A stretch of DNA of 64,000 bases, taken from Psychrobacter sp. MF31. GTDB taxonomy: Bacteria > Pseudomonadota > Gammaproteobacteria > Pseudomonadales > Moraxellaceae. The stretch's first letter is position 1. The number at the start of each line of letters is the position of its first letter. Below, one piece after another: positions 17,821-26,965 of this stretch. Position numbers and translations under genes: made by a program. The notes below the pieces were generated by a model that had not been told where the DNA came from, ran no database searches, and worked only from the letters and a program-made list of their open reading frames with translations. Location of the stretch: NCBI RefSeq assembly GCF_012847335.1, contig NZ_JABBDX010000003.1, positions 1-64,000 on the forward strand, given 5' to 3'.

Positions 17821-20088
17821 ATGTTGGTTCAAGTGGCGCTTCCTGTTCCCTTATTTCGGGAATTTGATTATTTGCCTATTGATGCCAAGCTGACCGTTAT
17901 CGGCGGGCGCGTTTTGGTGCCTTTTGGCAGGCAGACATTGATCGGCATTGTGGTAGGATTGGTGGCTGAAACTGACAGCGACATTCCTAAAAATAAGCTT
18001 AAAGCCATTTTAGAAAATATCGATGATGAGCCAATTTTTACCGAAGCGATGCTCAATTTGGCGCGCTGGCTTTCTCAATATTATCACTATCCGCTAGGCG
18101 ATGTGCTGTCGGTGATGTTGCCAAAGCTGATCCGGCAAGGAAAACCGCTTGATTTACTCACCACACATTGGCGGATTTTACCCAAGGCAACGGATACAGA
18201 TTTGCCCGCGCGCGCTCATAAGCAGCAAGCTCAATTTGCGATGCTCAAACTTCACGGCGAGCATGGCGCAAGTGAGGATGTGCTTTTGATGGAGGGCATG
18301 GCGCGCAACTTTTTGATCCTGCTTGAAAATAAAGGCATGATCGAGCGCTTTGAAAAACCAAAAGCGCCGCCAAAACCGGTGAGCCTTGCCAAATTACCGC
18401 TTGATTTAACCGACGAACAACAAGCCGTGGTTGATGCTGTAATCTGCGCTCATGAGTCGCAGTCGTATTTGGGAATTTTGCTCAATGGCATCACCGGAAG
18501 TGGCAAAACCGAAGTCTACTTGCAAGCGATGCAGCACGTTTTAGAAGCCGGTCAGCAAGTGCTAATTTTGGTGCCTGAAATTGGCTTGACGCCGCAAACA
18601 AAGGCGCGATTTGCCAGCCGATTTGCTGCCCATATTGTGCTGCTGCATTCAGGAATGAGCGCCACGCAGCGACTTCAAGGTTGGCAAGATTGTAAATCCG
18701 GTCACGCGCAAATTATTATCGGTACACGATCAACGATTCTTTATGCCTTTAATAAGTTAGGATTAATTGTTGTTGATGAAGCTCATGACAGCTCTTATAA
18801 GCAGCAAGATACACTGCGCTATCATGCCGCCGATGTGGCGCTTTATCGCGGCGCTCAAATGAACATCCCCGTCATTTTAGGAAGCGCTACCCCAAGCCTT
18901 GAGCATTTAAAATTGGTTGATGACGGCAAATTAACCGAATATCAATTGTCAAAGCGCGCAGGCGGCGCAAACATGGCGGTCATGAAACTGATTGACGCAC
19001 GATTTCAAAGCACGTATCAACAAACGACCCCTGATGGCGAGCGCTACAATACGGGACTTACCGATGCGCTGATTGACGCGATCCGCCGAACGCTTGACGC
19101 CGGTGAGCAGGTGCTGATTTTTTTAAATCGCCGCGGTTATGCGCCGATTTTGCTTTGCGAGGCTTGCGGTTGGCAGGCGGACTGTCCACGCTGTGATGCC
19201 CATTTGACCGTTCATTTTAGCAATCAGCTCATCACCCAAGGCAATTTATCCCAGTCGTATTTAAAATGCCACCACTGTGATTGGCAGTCGTATATTCCGC
19301 CCGTTTGCCCCGATTGCCAAAGCCAAAATTTGGATGCTCGCGGCATGGGAACGTCCCGCTTAAGCGAAAATTTGCATGCCATTTTTGCCAATTTACAAAC
19401 GAGCAAAACCATTTACCCGATCATTCAAATCGACCGCGACACCACGCGCCGAAAAGACAGTTGGGAGAAAATTTACCAGCAAATTAACGAGGGCAAACCC
19501 GCCATTTTGGTTGGAACGCAAATGGTCGCTAAAGGTCACCATTTCCCAAACGTAACTTTGGTTTGTCTGCCAAATGCTGACCGCGGCTTTTTATCGGCTG
19601 ACTTTCGCTCACCGGAGCACACGGCGCAATTGATGATTCAGGTTGCAGGTCGCGCCGGTCGCGGTGACAAAGCCGGTCAGGTGCTGATTCAAACCCTGCA
19701 ACCTGAAAACCCGCTACTATTAAAGCTGATTCGTGATGGCTATTTGCCGTTTGCGCAAGCATTACTTGATGAGCGCAAAGTGATGGGACTGCCGCCTTTT
19801 AGCTTTGCCGCATTGATTCGCTGTGAAGCCAAAACTCTTGCCGCCGCTACCCAAGCGCTCAATGACGCCATTGCCATTTTGCCAAAGCCGCATCATTTGG
19901 CGGTGCTAGGACCTATTGATGCACCGATGAGTAAAAAAAACAGCCGCTATCACATGCAGCTATTGTTGTTGTCAAAAGAGCGTCGGCAACTGCATCATGT
20001 GCTTAATCATTGGTGGTCACAAGTGCTGCAACTGCCCTCCGCCAAATATTTAAAGCTAACCTTAGATATTGACCCCATCGCTTGGTAA
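17821..20088 (+). CDS. priA: Primosomal replication protein N' (PriA helicase)
   Basis: A 755-residue 3'-5' DNA helicase that reloads the replisome at collapsed forks. The N-terminal DNA-binding domain begins MLVQVALPVPLFREFDYLP. The helicase core has Walker A GITGSGKT (223-230), Walker B VVDEAHDSSYKQQD, and motif III GSATPSLEH. The zinc-binding insert carries eight cysteines: CEACGWQADCPRCD, then CHHCDWQS and CPDCQSQ. Motifs V and VI follow as GTQMVAKGHHFPNVTLV and QVAGRAGRGDK. Length and motifs are complete. It is preceded by the ridA terminator and is probably monocistronic. Confidence 0.96.
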   Translation: MLVQVALPVPLFREFDYLPIDAKLTVIGGRVLVPFGRQTLIGIVVGLVAETDSDIPKNKLKAILENIDDEPIFTEAMLNLARWLSQYYHYPLGDVLSVMLPKLIRQGKPLDLLTTHWRILPKATDTDLPARAHKQQAQFAMLKLHGEHGASEDVLLMEGMARNFLILLENKGMIERFEKPKAPPKPVSLAKLPLDLTDEQQAVVDAVICAHESQSYLGILLNGITGSGKTEVYLQAMQHVLEAGQQVLILVPEIGLTPQTKARFASRFAAHIVLLHSGMSATQRLQGWQDCKSGHAQIIIGTRSTILYAFNKLGLIVVDEAHDSSYKQQDTLRYHAADVALYRGAQMNIPVILGSATPSLEHLKLVDDGKLTEYQLSKRAGGANMAVMKLIDARFQSTYQQTTPDGERYNTGLTDALIDAIRRTLDAGEQVLIFLNRRGYAPILLCEACGWQADCPRCDAHLTVHFSNQLITQGNLSQSYLKCHHCDWQSYIPPVCPDCQSQNLDARGMGTSRLSENLHAIFANLQTSKTIYPIIQIDRDTTRRKDSWEKIYQQINEGKPAILVGTQMVAKGHHFPNVTLVCLPNADRGFLSADFRSPEHTAQLMIQVAGRAGRGDKAGQVLIQTLQPENPLLLKLIRDGYLPFAQALLDERKVMGLPPFSFAALIRCEAKTLAAATQALNDAIAILPKPHHLAVLGPIDAPMSKKNSRYHMQLLLLSKERRQLHHVLNHWWSQVLQLPSAKYLKLTLDIDPIAW

Positions 20089-20161
20089 CACATTGCCACG
20101 GATTAATTTTTTGATTTTGCTATGCTAAGGGTTGCCAATTTTTTATCAAAATGAGCCTGCT

Positions 20162-21265
20162 ATGACCAAAAGCCCCACGCCAAACTTGACTGATAGCCTT
20201 AAAAATACGCCAGAACTGCCTGCCGATACCAAAGGCTATCAAAAAACGCTGCTGATTAGCTTTATCATCATTGCAGGCTACATGGTGATCGAAGCGGTTG
20301 GCGGCTGGCTGACCGGAAGCTTGGCACTGTTGTCGGACGCCGGTCACATGCTCAGTGACGCCATTGCGCTTGGGGCGACGCTACTGGCTTTTAAAATTGG
20401 CGAAAAAGCCGCCACACGGCAAAAAACTTATGGCTATAAGCGCTTTGAAATTTTGGTTGCGGGCGCTAATGGGGCAACCTTAATTATTATTGCCCTAATG
20501 ATTATGGTTGAGGCAGTAAAGCGCTTCAACTCGCCGCCTGAAATTGCCACCCAAGGCATGCTCATTATTGCCTTTATCGGAATGTTGGTCAACATTTTGG
20601 TGGCTTGGCTCATGCACCGAAGCAGCAATGATGATCACGGTCACAGCCACAGCCACGATCATAATGACAACCATGATCACAGCCACGACGACCACGATCA
20701 TAGCCACGACAAAAGCACCACCAAAAAACCTGTTAATTTGAACATGCAAAGCGCTTATCTGCATGTGTTAAGTGACTTGCTCGGTTCCGTTGCCGCAATT
20801 ATTGCTGCGCTTTTGATGATGGCGTTTGGTTGGATTTGGGCGGATGCGGCAGCCTCCGTGATCGTCGCCGTTTTGATTTTGATCAGCGGCTACCGCGTGG
20901 TTCGCGATGCAGCGCATATTTTGATGGAAGGCACGCCAAAAGGGATTCAACTTGCTGATGTTGAAGCTCAGTTGCTTAATCATCCTGACGTTGACGCCGT
21001 TCACGACCTTCATGTTTGGAGTATTACCAGCGGTCTGCATGCGCTCTCCTGCCACGTGGTCGTGGATGGTGACATGCGCATTCATGAAGCAAGTGCGCTT
21101 ATTCGTGATCTTGAAGCACGACTGCAAACCCTTAATATTGGTCACGCGACCATTCAAGTTGAAAACGCTCAACATTCTCAAACTGCTGCCTGCTCGGACG
21201 GTTTGGTTTGTGATATTGCCAGCCGACCTGTGGAAGGTGGCGCTCATATTGGGCACTCGCATTAA
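20162..21265 (+). CDS. Cation diffusion facilitator (ZitB/CzcD-type zinc exporter)
   Basis: A 367-residue inner-membrane metal/proton antiporter. Six membrane helices are predicted in the first 240 residues. The metal-binding site residues are visible in LLSDAGHMLSD (helix 2) and HVLSDLLGS (helix 5). Between helices 4 and 5 lies a histidine/aspartate-rich loop (plus strand about 20629-20715) typical of zinc exporters. A cytoplasmic C-terminal domain follows with HDLHVWSITSGLHALSCHV. The ATG at 20162 is used; a TTG 10 codons earlier is less likely. It overlaps by 4 bases the convergent gene at 21262. Zn is the likely main substrate, but Cd or Co is possible. Confidence 0.9.
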   Translation: MTKSPTPNLTDSLKNTPELPADTKGYQKTLLISFIIIAGYMVIEAVGGWLTGSLALLSDAGHMLSDAIALGATLLAFKIGEKAATRQKTYGYKRFEILVAGANGATLIIIALMIMVEAVKRFNSPPEIATQGMLIIAFIGMLVNILVAWLMHRSSNDDHGHSHSHDHNDNHDHSHDDHDHSHDKSTTKKPVNLNMQSAYLHVLSDLLGSVAAIIAALLMMAFGWIWADAAASVIVAVLILISGYRVVRDAAHILMEGTPKGIQLADVEAQLLNHPDVDAVHDLHVWSITSGLHALSCHVVVDGDMRIHEASALIRDLEARLQTLNIGHATIQVENAQHSQTAACSDGLVCDIASRPVEGGAHIGHSH

Positions 21266-21585
21266 CGGCGCTGATTTTTTATCGTTTTATAGGCGCTCAT
21301 GCTATCTTGAAATGAGCGCAAGCTTAGCCAAACTACCGCGCCAATCGCTATCAAAGCGCTTGCGATAACTAACGACAATCTAATCGGAAAATCAAGCGAC
21401 CCGCCGTTAATATTAGGAAAATAGGCAGGTCCCATATTTGATGCCATCAGTAAATAAAAGCTAAATAGCAGCAATATGGCAACCGCAATTAACCGAAAAA
21501 ATAACTGCTTGATGATCATTAATATTGCCGTTTTGGTGGATAATTTTTTCAGTCTCATGGCATCTTCTAATTGAACCTCTTTCAT
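21262..21585 (-). CDS. Hypothetical two-helix membrane protein
   Basis: A 107-residue protein with two predicted membrane helices (about 31-50 and 71-91), a positively charged N-terminal region and a basic C-terminus. No family was recognised. GGAAGG precedes the ATG at a good distance, which supports a real gene. It converges on the CDF transporter and overlaps its stop codon by 4 bases. Confidence 0.55.
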   Translation of the reverse strand: MKEVQLEDAMRLKKLSTKTAILMIIKQLFFRLIAVAILLLFSFYLLMASNMGPAYFPNINGGSLDFPIRLSLVIASALIAIGAVVWLSLRSFQDSMSAYKTIKNQRR

Positions 21586-21773
21586 AATTGCCTTCCAAAT
21601 TTTTTATTTATTTTATTTTCATAATAAATTAAATTTTCCTTATTTATCCGTTTTGTTTGGGGATTCATTACCGAATTGAAAAAAAGCGGCAAATTAAGCG
21701 CGCGCCAAATTGCTGCTTTATGGTAGGATGTAAAAAAGCCATTTTATCAGCCGCTTACTATTGATGACTCATT

Positions 21774-22478
21774 ATGATCCGACGCTCAGCGCCTTTTGTT
21801 GCTCCCGATATTGTTGAGGATGCCTTATCAAAAGACGGTAAAAAACACGCCAAAGCTTTACTCTCAACGTTGCAAGAGGACATTGCGCAGTTTCGTGATG
21901 ACCAGTTTCCGCCCGATATTTTGCGCCAAATCCGAGATTTGCCCATTTTTGAGGGAAATCTTGCCGAAGTTCAAGCTTACGCGGCGCGCTGGCGACCACT
22001 GATTGATCGCGCCATGGCATTTTATCCCAATGCCTATTTGCCGCCGGATTGTTTGCCGCTGCCGGCAAGCCTTGAGATTCCGCAGTTTATTTACCACGTT
22101 CAAAAGCTGCATTTGACCAAAACGCGCGCCAAAGAGTCCAAAAGCTTTGGCTCAGTTGGGGCGCTTACTGATAAATGCGGTGAGTTTACTGCCACCGAGA
22201 TTGCGCGAATGGAAGTGGTCTTGGCAAAAAATGAGGACGCAAGGCTGGTGGCGCACCGCGAATTTATTGATCTTCGCGCTTACGTGTTTTGCCGCGACCA
22301 AAAAGGCGAGATGCTTGATCCTGAGCGCATCCGCTTTTATCGAACGGGGCTTATCGTTCATGCGTTACCCGATTTTAAAATCGTCGATAGCCGCCAAACT
22401 CCGCGCAAAAAGCGCAACGATGCTTACACCAATCCGCTTGCAGACAATGGCGTTTGGCGGATTTTTCAAAAAAAATAA
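21774..22478 (+). CDS. Hypothetical cytoplasmic protein
   Basis: A 234-residue soluble protein with no signal peptide or membrane segment. It is rich in charged residues and proline (for example YPNAYLPPDCLPLPASLEIPQF around 95-116). I recognise no catalytic motif or family. Codon use resembles its neighbours and the frame is long and uninterrupted, so it is probably a real gene. It precedes the Kef-type antiporter on the same strand with a 73-base gap, and a link between the two is possible but unproven. Confidence 0.6.
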   Translation: MIRRSAPFVAPDIVEDALSKDGKKHAKALLSTLQEDIAQFRDDQFPPDILRQIRDLPIFEGNLAEVQAYAARWRPLIDRAMAFYPNAYLPPDCLPLPASLEIPQFIYHVQKLHLTKTRAKESKSFGSVGALTDKCGEFTATEIARMEVVLAKNEDARLVAHREFIDLRAYVFCRDQKGEMLDPERIRFYRTGLIVHALPDFKIVDSRQTPRKKRNDAYTNPLADNGVWRIFQKK

Positions 22479-22551
22479 GCGTTTTTATTCAGTTCTTTAA
22501 CTCAAACATTTAACAGTTTTATGTTAGCCCCAACCCAATTAAGGAGAGTCT

Positions 22552-24393
22552 ATGCTTGCTGCCGCGACCGGCGCCCCAAATTTGATGCTTCAAGCCATTA
22601 TTTTTTTGGGGGCAGCGCTTCTGCTTGTGCCTTTAGGCAAGCGCTTTGGGCTGGCAACGGTGTTGGGGTATTTGTTAACGGGATTGATTTTAGGTCCCAG
22701 CGGTCTTGATGTGGTGGGCGATGCCGAAAGCCTGCTTCATGTTGCCGAGTTTGGCGTGGTAATGCTGCTATTTATCATCGGTCTTGAGCTTCAGCCGTCA
22801 AGGCTTTGGGCGCTGCGTCACTCAATTTTCGTACTGGGCGGCTTGCAGGTGGGGCTTACGGGCGTCACTTTAATGGGGCTTGCTTATTATTTATTTTCCC
22901 TGCATTTAGATACCGCGTTTATCGTCGGCTTTGGGCTGGCGTTATCGTCAACGGCATTTGTATTGCAACTGCTCACCGAAAAGCAGCAATTATCGAGCAC
23001 TCATGGTCGCGAAGCCTTTACCATTTTATTATTTCAAGACATTGCGGTCATTCCGCTGCTTGCGGTGATCCCTTTTTTATCTGGTGTCCGCGAGCAAAGT
23101 TATGACATCATTTATTTTGCCAAAGTCATTGCCGTGTTTGCCGGATTGATTTTTTCAAGCCGCTATATTGTTCGACCATTTTTCAAATTTGTAGCGTTAA
23201 GCGGCGCAACCGAACTTCTTACCGCCGTTGCCCTATTTATCGTGATGGGCGTATCGATGTTGATGGAGCAAATCGGGCTATCAATGGCGCTTGGGGCATT
23301 TTTGACTGGCGTTTTGCTTGCCGACTCCGAGTACCGTCATGAGCTTGAAGCCAGTATTGAGCCGTTTAAAGGGCTGCTTTTAGGACTGTTTTTTATGTCG
23401 GTTGGTATGCTGACCGATGTTGGGCTGATTATGGCAAAGCCTGTCTTTATCATTAGTGCTGCGGCAATGCTGATGGTGATTAAGTTTTTGGTAATAACCT
23501 TTATTGCCAAAGCTACTGGCAACCGCTTGCCAACGAGCATTCGGCTTGGGGTGACGCTAGCGCAAGGTGGCGAATTTGCCTTTGTGCTATTTAGCGTGGC
23601 GACCCGCCAAAATGTCCTCAACGGCGAGCTTGCCGGAATGCTCAATTTAATCGTGACCATTTCCATGGCGCTGACGCCACTTGCGTTTTTACTGCTTGAA
23701 AAAGTCGGCGAGCCTATTTTTGCCAAAAAGAAACCCAGCCGCGAGTACGACACTATCCCCGATCATGAGCATCCGGTCATTATCGCCGGATTTGGTCGCG
23801 TGGGGCAAATCATTGGTCGCGTGCTGCGGATGCACAATATTGAATTTACCGCCATTGAGCGCTCGGCAAATCGCGTGGATTTCGTTCGCAAATTTGGTAA
23901 CCAAGTTTATTACGGCGACCCCAAAAACCCAGAGATTTTGCGCGCAGCAGGAATCAGTAAAGCCAAGATTTTTATCATTGCCGTTGATGATTTGGAGCGC
24001 TCCATCACCACCGCTCAGTATCTTCGCGATCATTATCCAGATCTGATTGTGTTGGCGCGCGCCCGTGACCGTCAGCATTATTACCGCTTGCGTGAGGTGG
24101 GCGTTCGTCATATTTGGCGCGAAACGTATTTGTCATCCTTAGATATGTCGCGCGAATCGTTGCAACTTTTGGGGATTTCGCCTGAAAAAGCGCGCGAAAC
24201 GATCCAAACGTTCCGCGATTATGATGATGATTTAATCGAGCGCCAACAAGCCATTTATGATGACGAAGCTCGAATGATTGAATCGGCGCAATCGGCAATC
24301 GCTGAGCTTGAAAGCTTATTTGATGAAGACATTGATGAAGCAAGGCGCTTAGATCTAAAGCTTTATCGCATGAGTAAAGAGCAGTCGTCATAG
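22552..24393 (+). CDS. KefB/KefC-type monovalent cation:proton antiporter (CPA2) with RCK domain
   Basis: A 613-residue inner-membrane transporter. About 12 membrane helices occupy residues 10-385, including the CPA2 segments FGVVMLLFIIGLEL and FFMSVGMLTD, with the Kef-type HELEASIEPFKG loop in between. A cytoplasmic TrkA-N/RCK domain follows with the nucleotide motif GFGRVGQIIG near residue 412. A helical tail ends the protein. KefB and KefC of E. coli (601 and 620 residues) are glutathione-gated K+ efflux systems protecting against electrophiles. Which subtype this is, and whether glutathione gates it, is not decidable here. AAGGAGAG precedes the ATG. Confidence 0.9.
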   Translation: MLAAATGAPNLMLQAIIFLGAALLLVPLGKRFGLATVLGYLLTGLILGPSGLDVVGDAESLLHVAEFGVVMLLFIIGLELQPSRLWALRHSIFVLGGLQVGLTGVTLMGLAYYLFSLHLDTAFIVGFGLALSSTAFVLQLLTEKQQLSSTHGREAFTILLFQDIAVIPLLAVIPFLSGVREQSYDIIYFAKVIAVFAGLIFSSRYIVRPFFKFVALSGATELLTAVALFIVMGVSMLMEQIGLSMALGAFLTGVLLADSEYRHELEASIEPFKGLLLGLFFMSVGMLTDVGLIMAKPVFIISAAAMLMVIKFLVITFIAKATGNRLPTSIRLGVTLAQGGEFAFVLFSVATRQNVLNGELAGMLNLIVTISMALTPLAFLLLEKVGEPIFAKKKPSREYDTIPDHEHPVIIAGFGRVGQIIGRVLRMHNIEFTAIERSANRVDFVRKFGNQVYYGDPKNPEILRAAGISKAKIFIIAVDDLERSITTAQYLRDHYPDLIVLARARDRQHYYRLREVGVRHIWRETYLSSLDMSRESLQLLGISPEKARETIQTFRDYDDDLIERQQAIYDDEARMIESAQSAIAELESLFDEDIDEARRLDLKLYRMSKEQSS

Positions 24394-24410
24394 AAGATTA
24401 ACGCTTAAGC

Positions 24411-25340
24411 TTATTGTGCCAAACAGCTTTTTGGCGCTTGTTTTTTGTTCAAAGAGCTGACGCATTGCCAATTGCCACTGTCCAAATCGTGATAAAACAC
24501 CAGCGTTTTACCATTTAAATATCGTGTTGGAAATTGAGCACCGTTAACCGTTGCCACCACCGCGCAATCGGTATTTTTGATTCCGGCAACTTGATTAGCA
24601 ACGGTCATATTCACCTTTTGCTCAAAAGTGCTCAGCGGCAAATTGACCGGACACAATTGCGTTTGCTCATAAATCAGCGCAACTCGAGATTGGGCATTTT
24701 TGGCAATATTATAAGCATCAAATAAAATCTCATGCTCTTTTTTCTTCGCCAGCAGTGGTAAAAACTGAACGTCAATGACAAGCAGCGCAAACGCAAAAAA
24801 GCCAAATCCCAAGCCAAAGCCGACCATGCTCACCCCGCCCTCGCGGCGAAGGTGTGCTTGCTGCGCTGCTTCATCACGCGGATTTTGCTCAATTGCGTCA
24901 GCAATCTCGCGCCGCGCCATCCGGTAATAATAAGCATCCGTCCAGCGCGCCACCATCACCGACCAAAACAGCCAAATCGCCGCTCCTATGCCAATCCGCG
25001 TTGCCATTTGATAAGCCTCTGGAACAAACGCCATAAAGGCAAATTCAAAAAACACCAAAATAATGGTGATATTTAAATGAATAAACGACCATCCTGCCAC
25101 GCTATAAACGATGGCGTCCATATAGCGCTTTCGGTACAACAGCCACGGAAAGGTCATAAAAAACGCCGCCCAGTGCCATTTAGGCGACAAATAGCCTTGC
25201 TTATCAAAGTCATCAAAACGCTTTAAATAATACTCTTGGCTGCGATGACCGATAAACCACTGGTCAAGCTGTCGCCGTCTTTTGGCGCTCAATTGCTCTT
25301 GGTAAAACGGCGGCGGTGAATCCGTCTCAATAAATAGCAT
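24411..25340 (-). CDS. Membrane protein: DUF2628-like N-terminus with pilin-like C-terminal domain
   Basis: A 309-residue protein. The N-terminal half has a DUF2628-like segment (SPKWHWAAFFMTFPWLLYRKRY, about 52-73) and three or four membrane helices. A further helix at about 171-197 is followed by a soluble domain that resembles the globular part of a type IV pilin. It contains AYNIAKNAQSRVALIYEQ, an AVVATVNG strand, a GKTLVFYHDLDSGNWQC strand and a closing KSC. Four cysteines (230, 259, 293, 306) are present; the last two have the spacing and context of the pilin C-terminal disulfide loop. No prepilin peptidase leader is present. The function is unknown, and the domain reading is from pattern recognition. 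It converges on the Kef-type gene. Confidence 0.65.
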   Translation of the reverse strand: MLFIETDSPPPFYQEQLSAKRRRQLDQWFIGHRSQEYYLKRFDDFDKQGYLSPKWHWAAFFMTFPWLLYRKRYMDAIVYSVAGWSFIHLNITIILVFFEFAFMAFVPEAYQMATRIGIGAAIWLFWSVMVARWTDAYYYRMARREIADAIEQNPRDEAAQQAHLRREGGVSMVGFGLGFGFFAFALLVIDVQFLPLLAKKKEHEILFDAYNIAKNAQSRVALIYEQTQLCPVNLPLSTFEQKVNMTVANQVAGIKNTDCAVVATVNGAQFPTRYLNGKTLVFYHDLDSGNWQCVSSLNKKQAPKSCLAQ

Positions 25341-25514
25341 CGCGATAGGCTCACTTTACAAAAAGGTTCACTAATAAGTCATTATAAAGCATCACTTTGA
25401 GCGATTCGAGGGCGCTTTTTATGGCATTTGGTAGCAAAGCGGATCACCGCCTGCGTTCCAAGCGTGCCCGATTTATCTTATAATAAGACCACTTTTTACA
25501 ACTGACACGGTATT

Positions 25515-26240
25515 ATGAATCAGCCTGACATCTTACAACCGCGCGTGATTAACACCTTTATGAAGCGCAAAACCCACATGAATAAAAACGCTGAGCTTGC
25601 GCTAAGTGATCCTATTTTTGCGCCATATTTGGTCAATAATGGCACAGGGATGGGCAATCTTGAGGGCATCAATGACTTGCGAGCGCTATTTCAAGACACG
25701 CCAAACGGAGGCGATGCGCCATTAACGCTTGAGATTGGCTTTGGTCTTGGCGACTCGCTCATTGAGATGGCAACCAATGATAAAGACCGCAACTTTATTG
25801 GCATTGAAGTTCATGAGCCAGGGATTGGCAAAGCGGCGTTTATGGCGCATGAAAAAAACTTAACCAACATCAAAATCATCAACGGCGACGCCATTACTTT
25901 ACTATCGCAGCTACCAAGCAATCATATCGACCGAATCCAGCTTTACTTCCCCGACCCGTGGCAAAAAAAGCGCCATCATAAGCGCCGCTTTGTCAGCCCT
26001 GAGCGCATGGCACTGGTCACCCGAGTACTCAAATCCGGCGGCTGGTTTCATACCGCAACCGACTGGGAGCATTATGCCTTTTGGATGGTAGAAGTGTTGG
26101 ACGAGATGCCAAACCTTCACAACCAAGCCGGTCGCGGCAATTTTACCGACCGACCTAATTTTCGACCCCTGACCAAATTTGAGCGCCGCGGTATTGATCG
26201 CGGTCATGGCGTTTGGGATTTGATTTATGTTAAGGATTAA
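25515..26240 (+). CDS. trmB: tRNA (guanine46-N7)-methyltransferase
   Basis: A 241-residue SAM-dependent enzyme that makes m7G46 in the tRNA variable loop. The SAM-binding motif is [15 protein letters not shown] (about residues 76-90). [12 protein letters not shown], the [19 protein letters not shown] signature and the C-terminal TKFERRG block are all present. The extent matches the family (about 240). No strong ribosome-binding site is visible before the ATG at 25515; TATAAT at 25479-25484 could serve as its -10. A long non-coding stretch follows. Confidence 0.94.
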   Translation: MNQPDILQPRVINTFMKRKTHMNKNAELALSDPIFAPYLVNNGTGMGNLEGINDLRALFQDTPNGGDAPLTLEIGFGLGDSLIEMATNDKDRNFIGIEVHEPGIGKAAFMAHEKNLTNIKIINGDAITLLSQLPSNHIDRIQLYFPDPWQKKRHHKRRFVSPERMALVTRVLKSGGWFHTATDWEHYAFWMVEVLDEMPNLHNQAGRGNFTDRPNFRPLTKFERRGIDRGHGVWDLIYVKD

Positions 26241-26490
26241 TCAAGGCTGATTTAAGCAACCTCGTTTTAAAGTTGCTTTGTTAACACCTTTAAAACAGCG
26301 ATAAATTGTCGCTGTTTCTTTTGGTAAAAATTAACGGCTAATTGGCGTGAAACATCGCCAAATTTTGATTTTTTGGGTTGCTAAAATCATTATTTATGCT
26401 TATGCTAAGAAGGATCATTTCACAAAATTCTCAATCTATTATCTTGTAAACTTCGGTTACATAAGGGTTACACGAGTTTTCCCCAAAAGC

Positions 26491-26511
26491 TGTGGATAAC
26501 TCTGTGGATAA
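26491..26511 (-). promoter_or_regulatory. Pair of perfect DnaA boxes
   Basis: TGTGGATAA occurs at 26491-26499 and again at 26503-26511, that is TTATCCACA twice on the minus strand with a 12-base period. Both match the consensus high-affinity DnaA box exactly. An AT-rich stretch follows on the right. Binding is inferred from sequence only. Confidence 0.55.
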
Positions 26512-26830
26512 CTCCTCTATTCATTGCTACTAGCACACGTCTTATAACGCCTCCATTAAAATTGATCATTTTTTATACAATTATTTTTTTATTTAAAAAT
26601 CAATGACTTATCTAAAAATTTTTACTCTAAAAATTAATCTCAATTTTATTAAAGTCACTACTTTTTATTCCAATGTTTCACAAATTGGTTGGATAGCTAC
26701 TAAAGCTATTCGTCATGCTACAAAACTTTTTCCCTTAAATATGATAAAAAATAGTCATTGGATCTTGAATTTCTAGGCGTCATCTATTGTCGCAAGCAAC
26801 TGGCAGTTGGGTTAATTTGAGCCGTTAGTT

Positions 26831-26839
26831 TGCTATAAT
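26831..26839 (+). promoter_or_regulatory. Extended -10 promoter element of recA
   Basis: TGCTATAAT is a perfect extended -10 about 127 bases before the recA ATG. Flanking TTGAGC and TTGGGT are badly spaced for a -35. A second weak element (TATAGT near 26921) lies closer. No LexA-type SOS box was seen. Confidence 0.45.
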
Positions 26840-26965
26840 AGCATCATCGAAACGGCAGATGATTTGCCAAACTTACCAACGTTTTTTTATTATTATTGAT
26901 AGGACGTCAGCGTAACTTTCGCTATAGTCGCGGTGTTCTATCCCAATTTATAAAAGGATTCCAGA

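Larger units (their letters stand above)
26241..26965. other. Long AT-rich non-coding stretch upstream of recA
   Basis: The longest gene-free region of the window (725 bases). The left part has a short hairpin-like element after trmB (ACAGCGATAAATTGTCGCTGT, 26294-26314 approximately). The middle has two DnaA-box sequences at 26491-26511, followed by about 130 bases of strongly AT-rich sequence (26560-26690). The right end has the recA promoter. No reading frame, tRNA or known riboswitch was recognised. I saw no CTGT-N8-ACAG LexA-type site. Confidence 0.6.

Noticed and set aside
26491-26700. A complete chromosomal origin (oriC) at the DnaA boxes
   Set aside because: Only two boxes were seen, no dnaA, dnaN, rpmH or mnmG lies nearby, and gene orientation does not diverge from the site. 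Kept as a regulatory or titration site possibility only.
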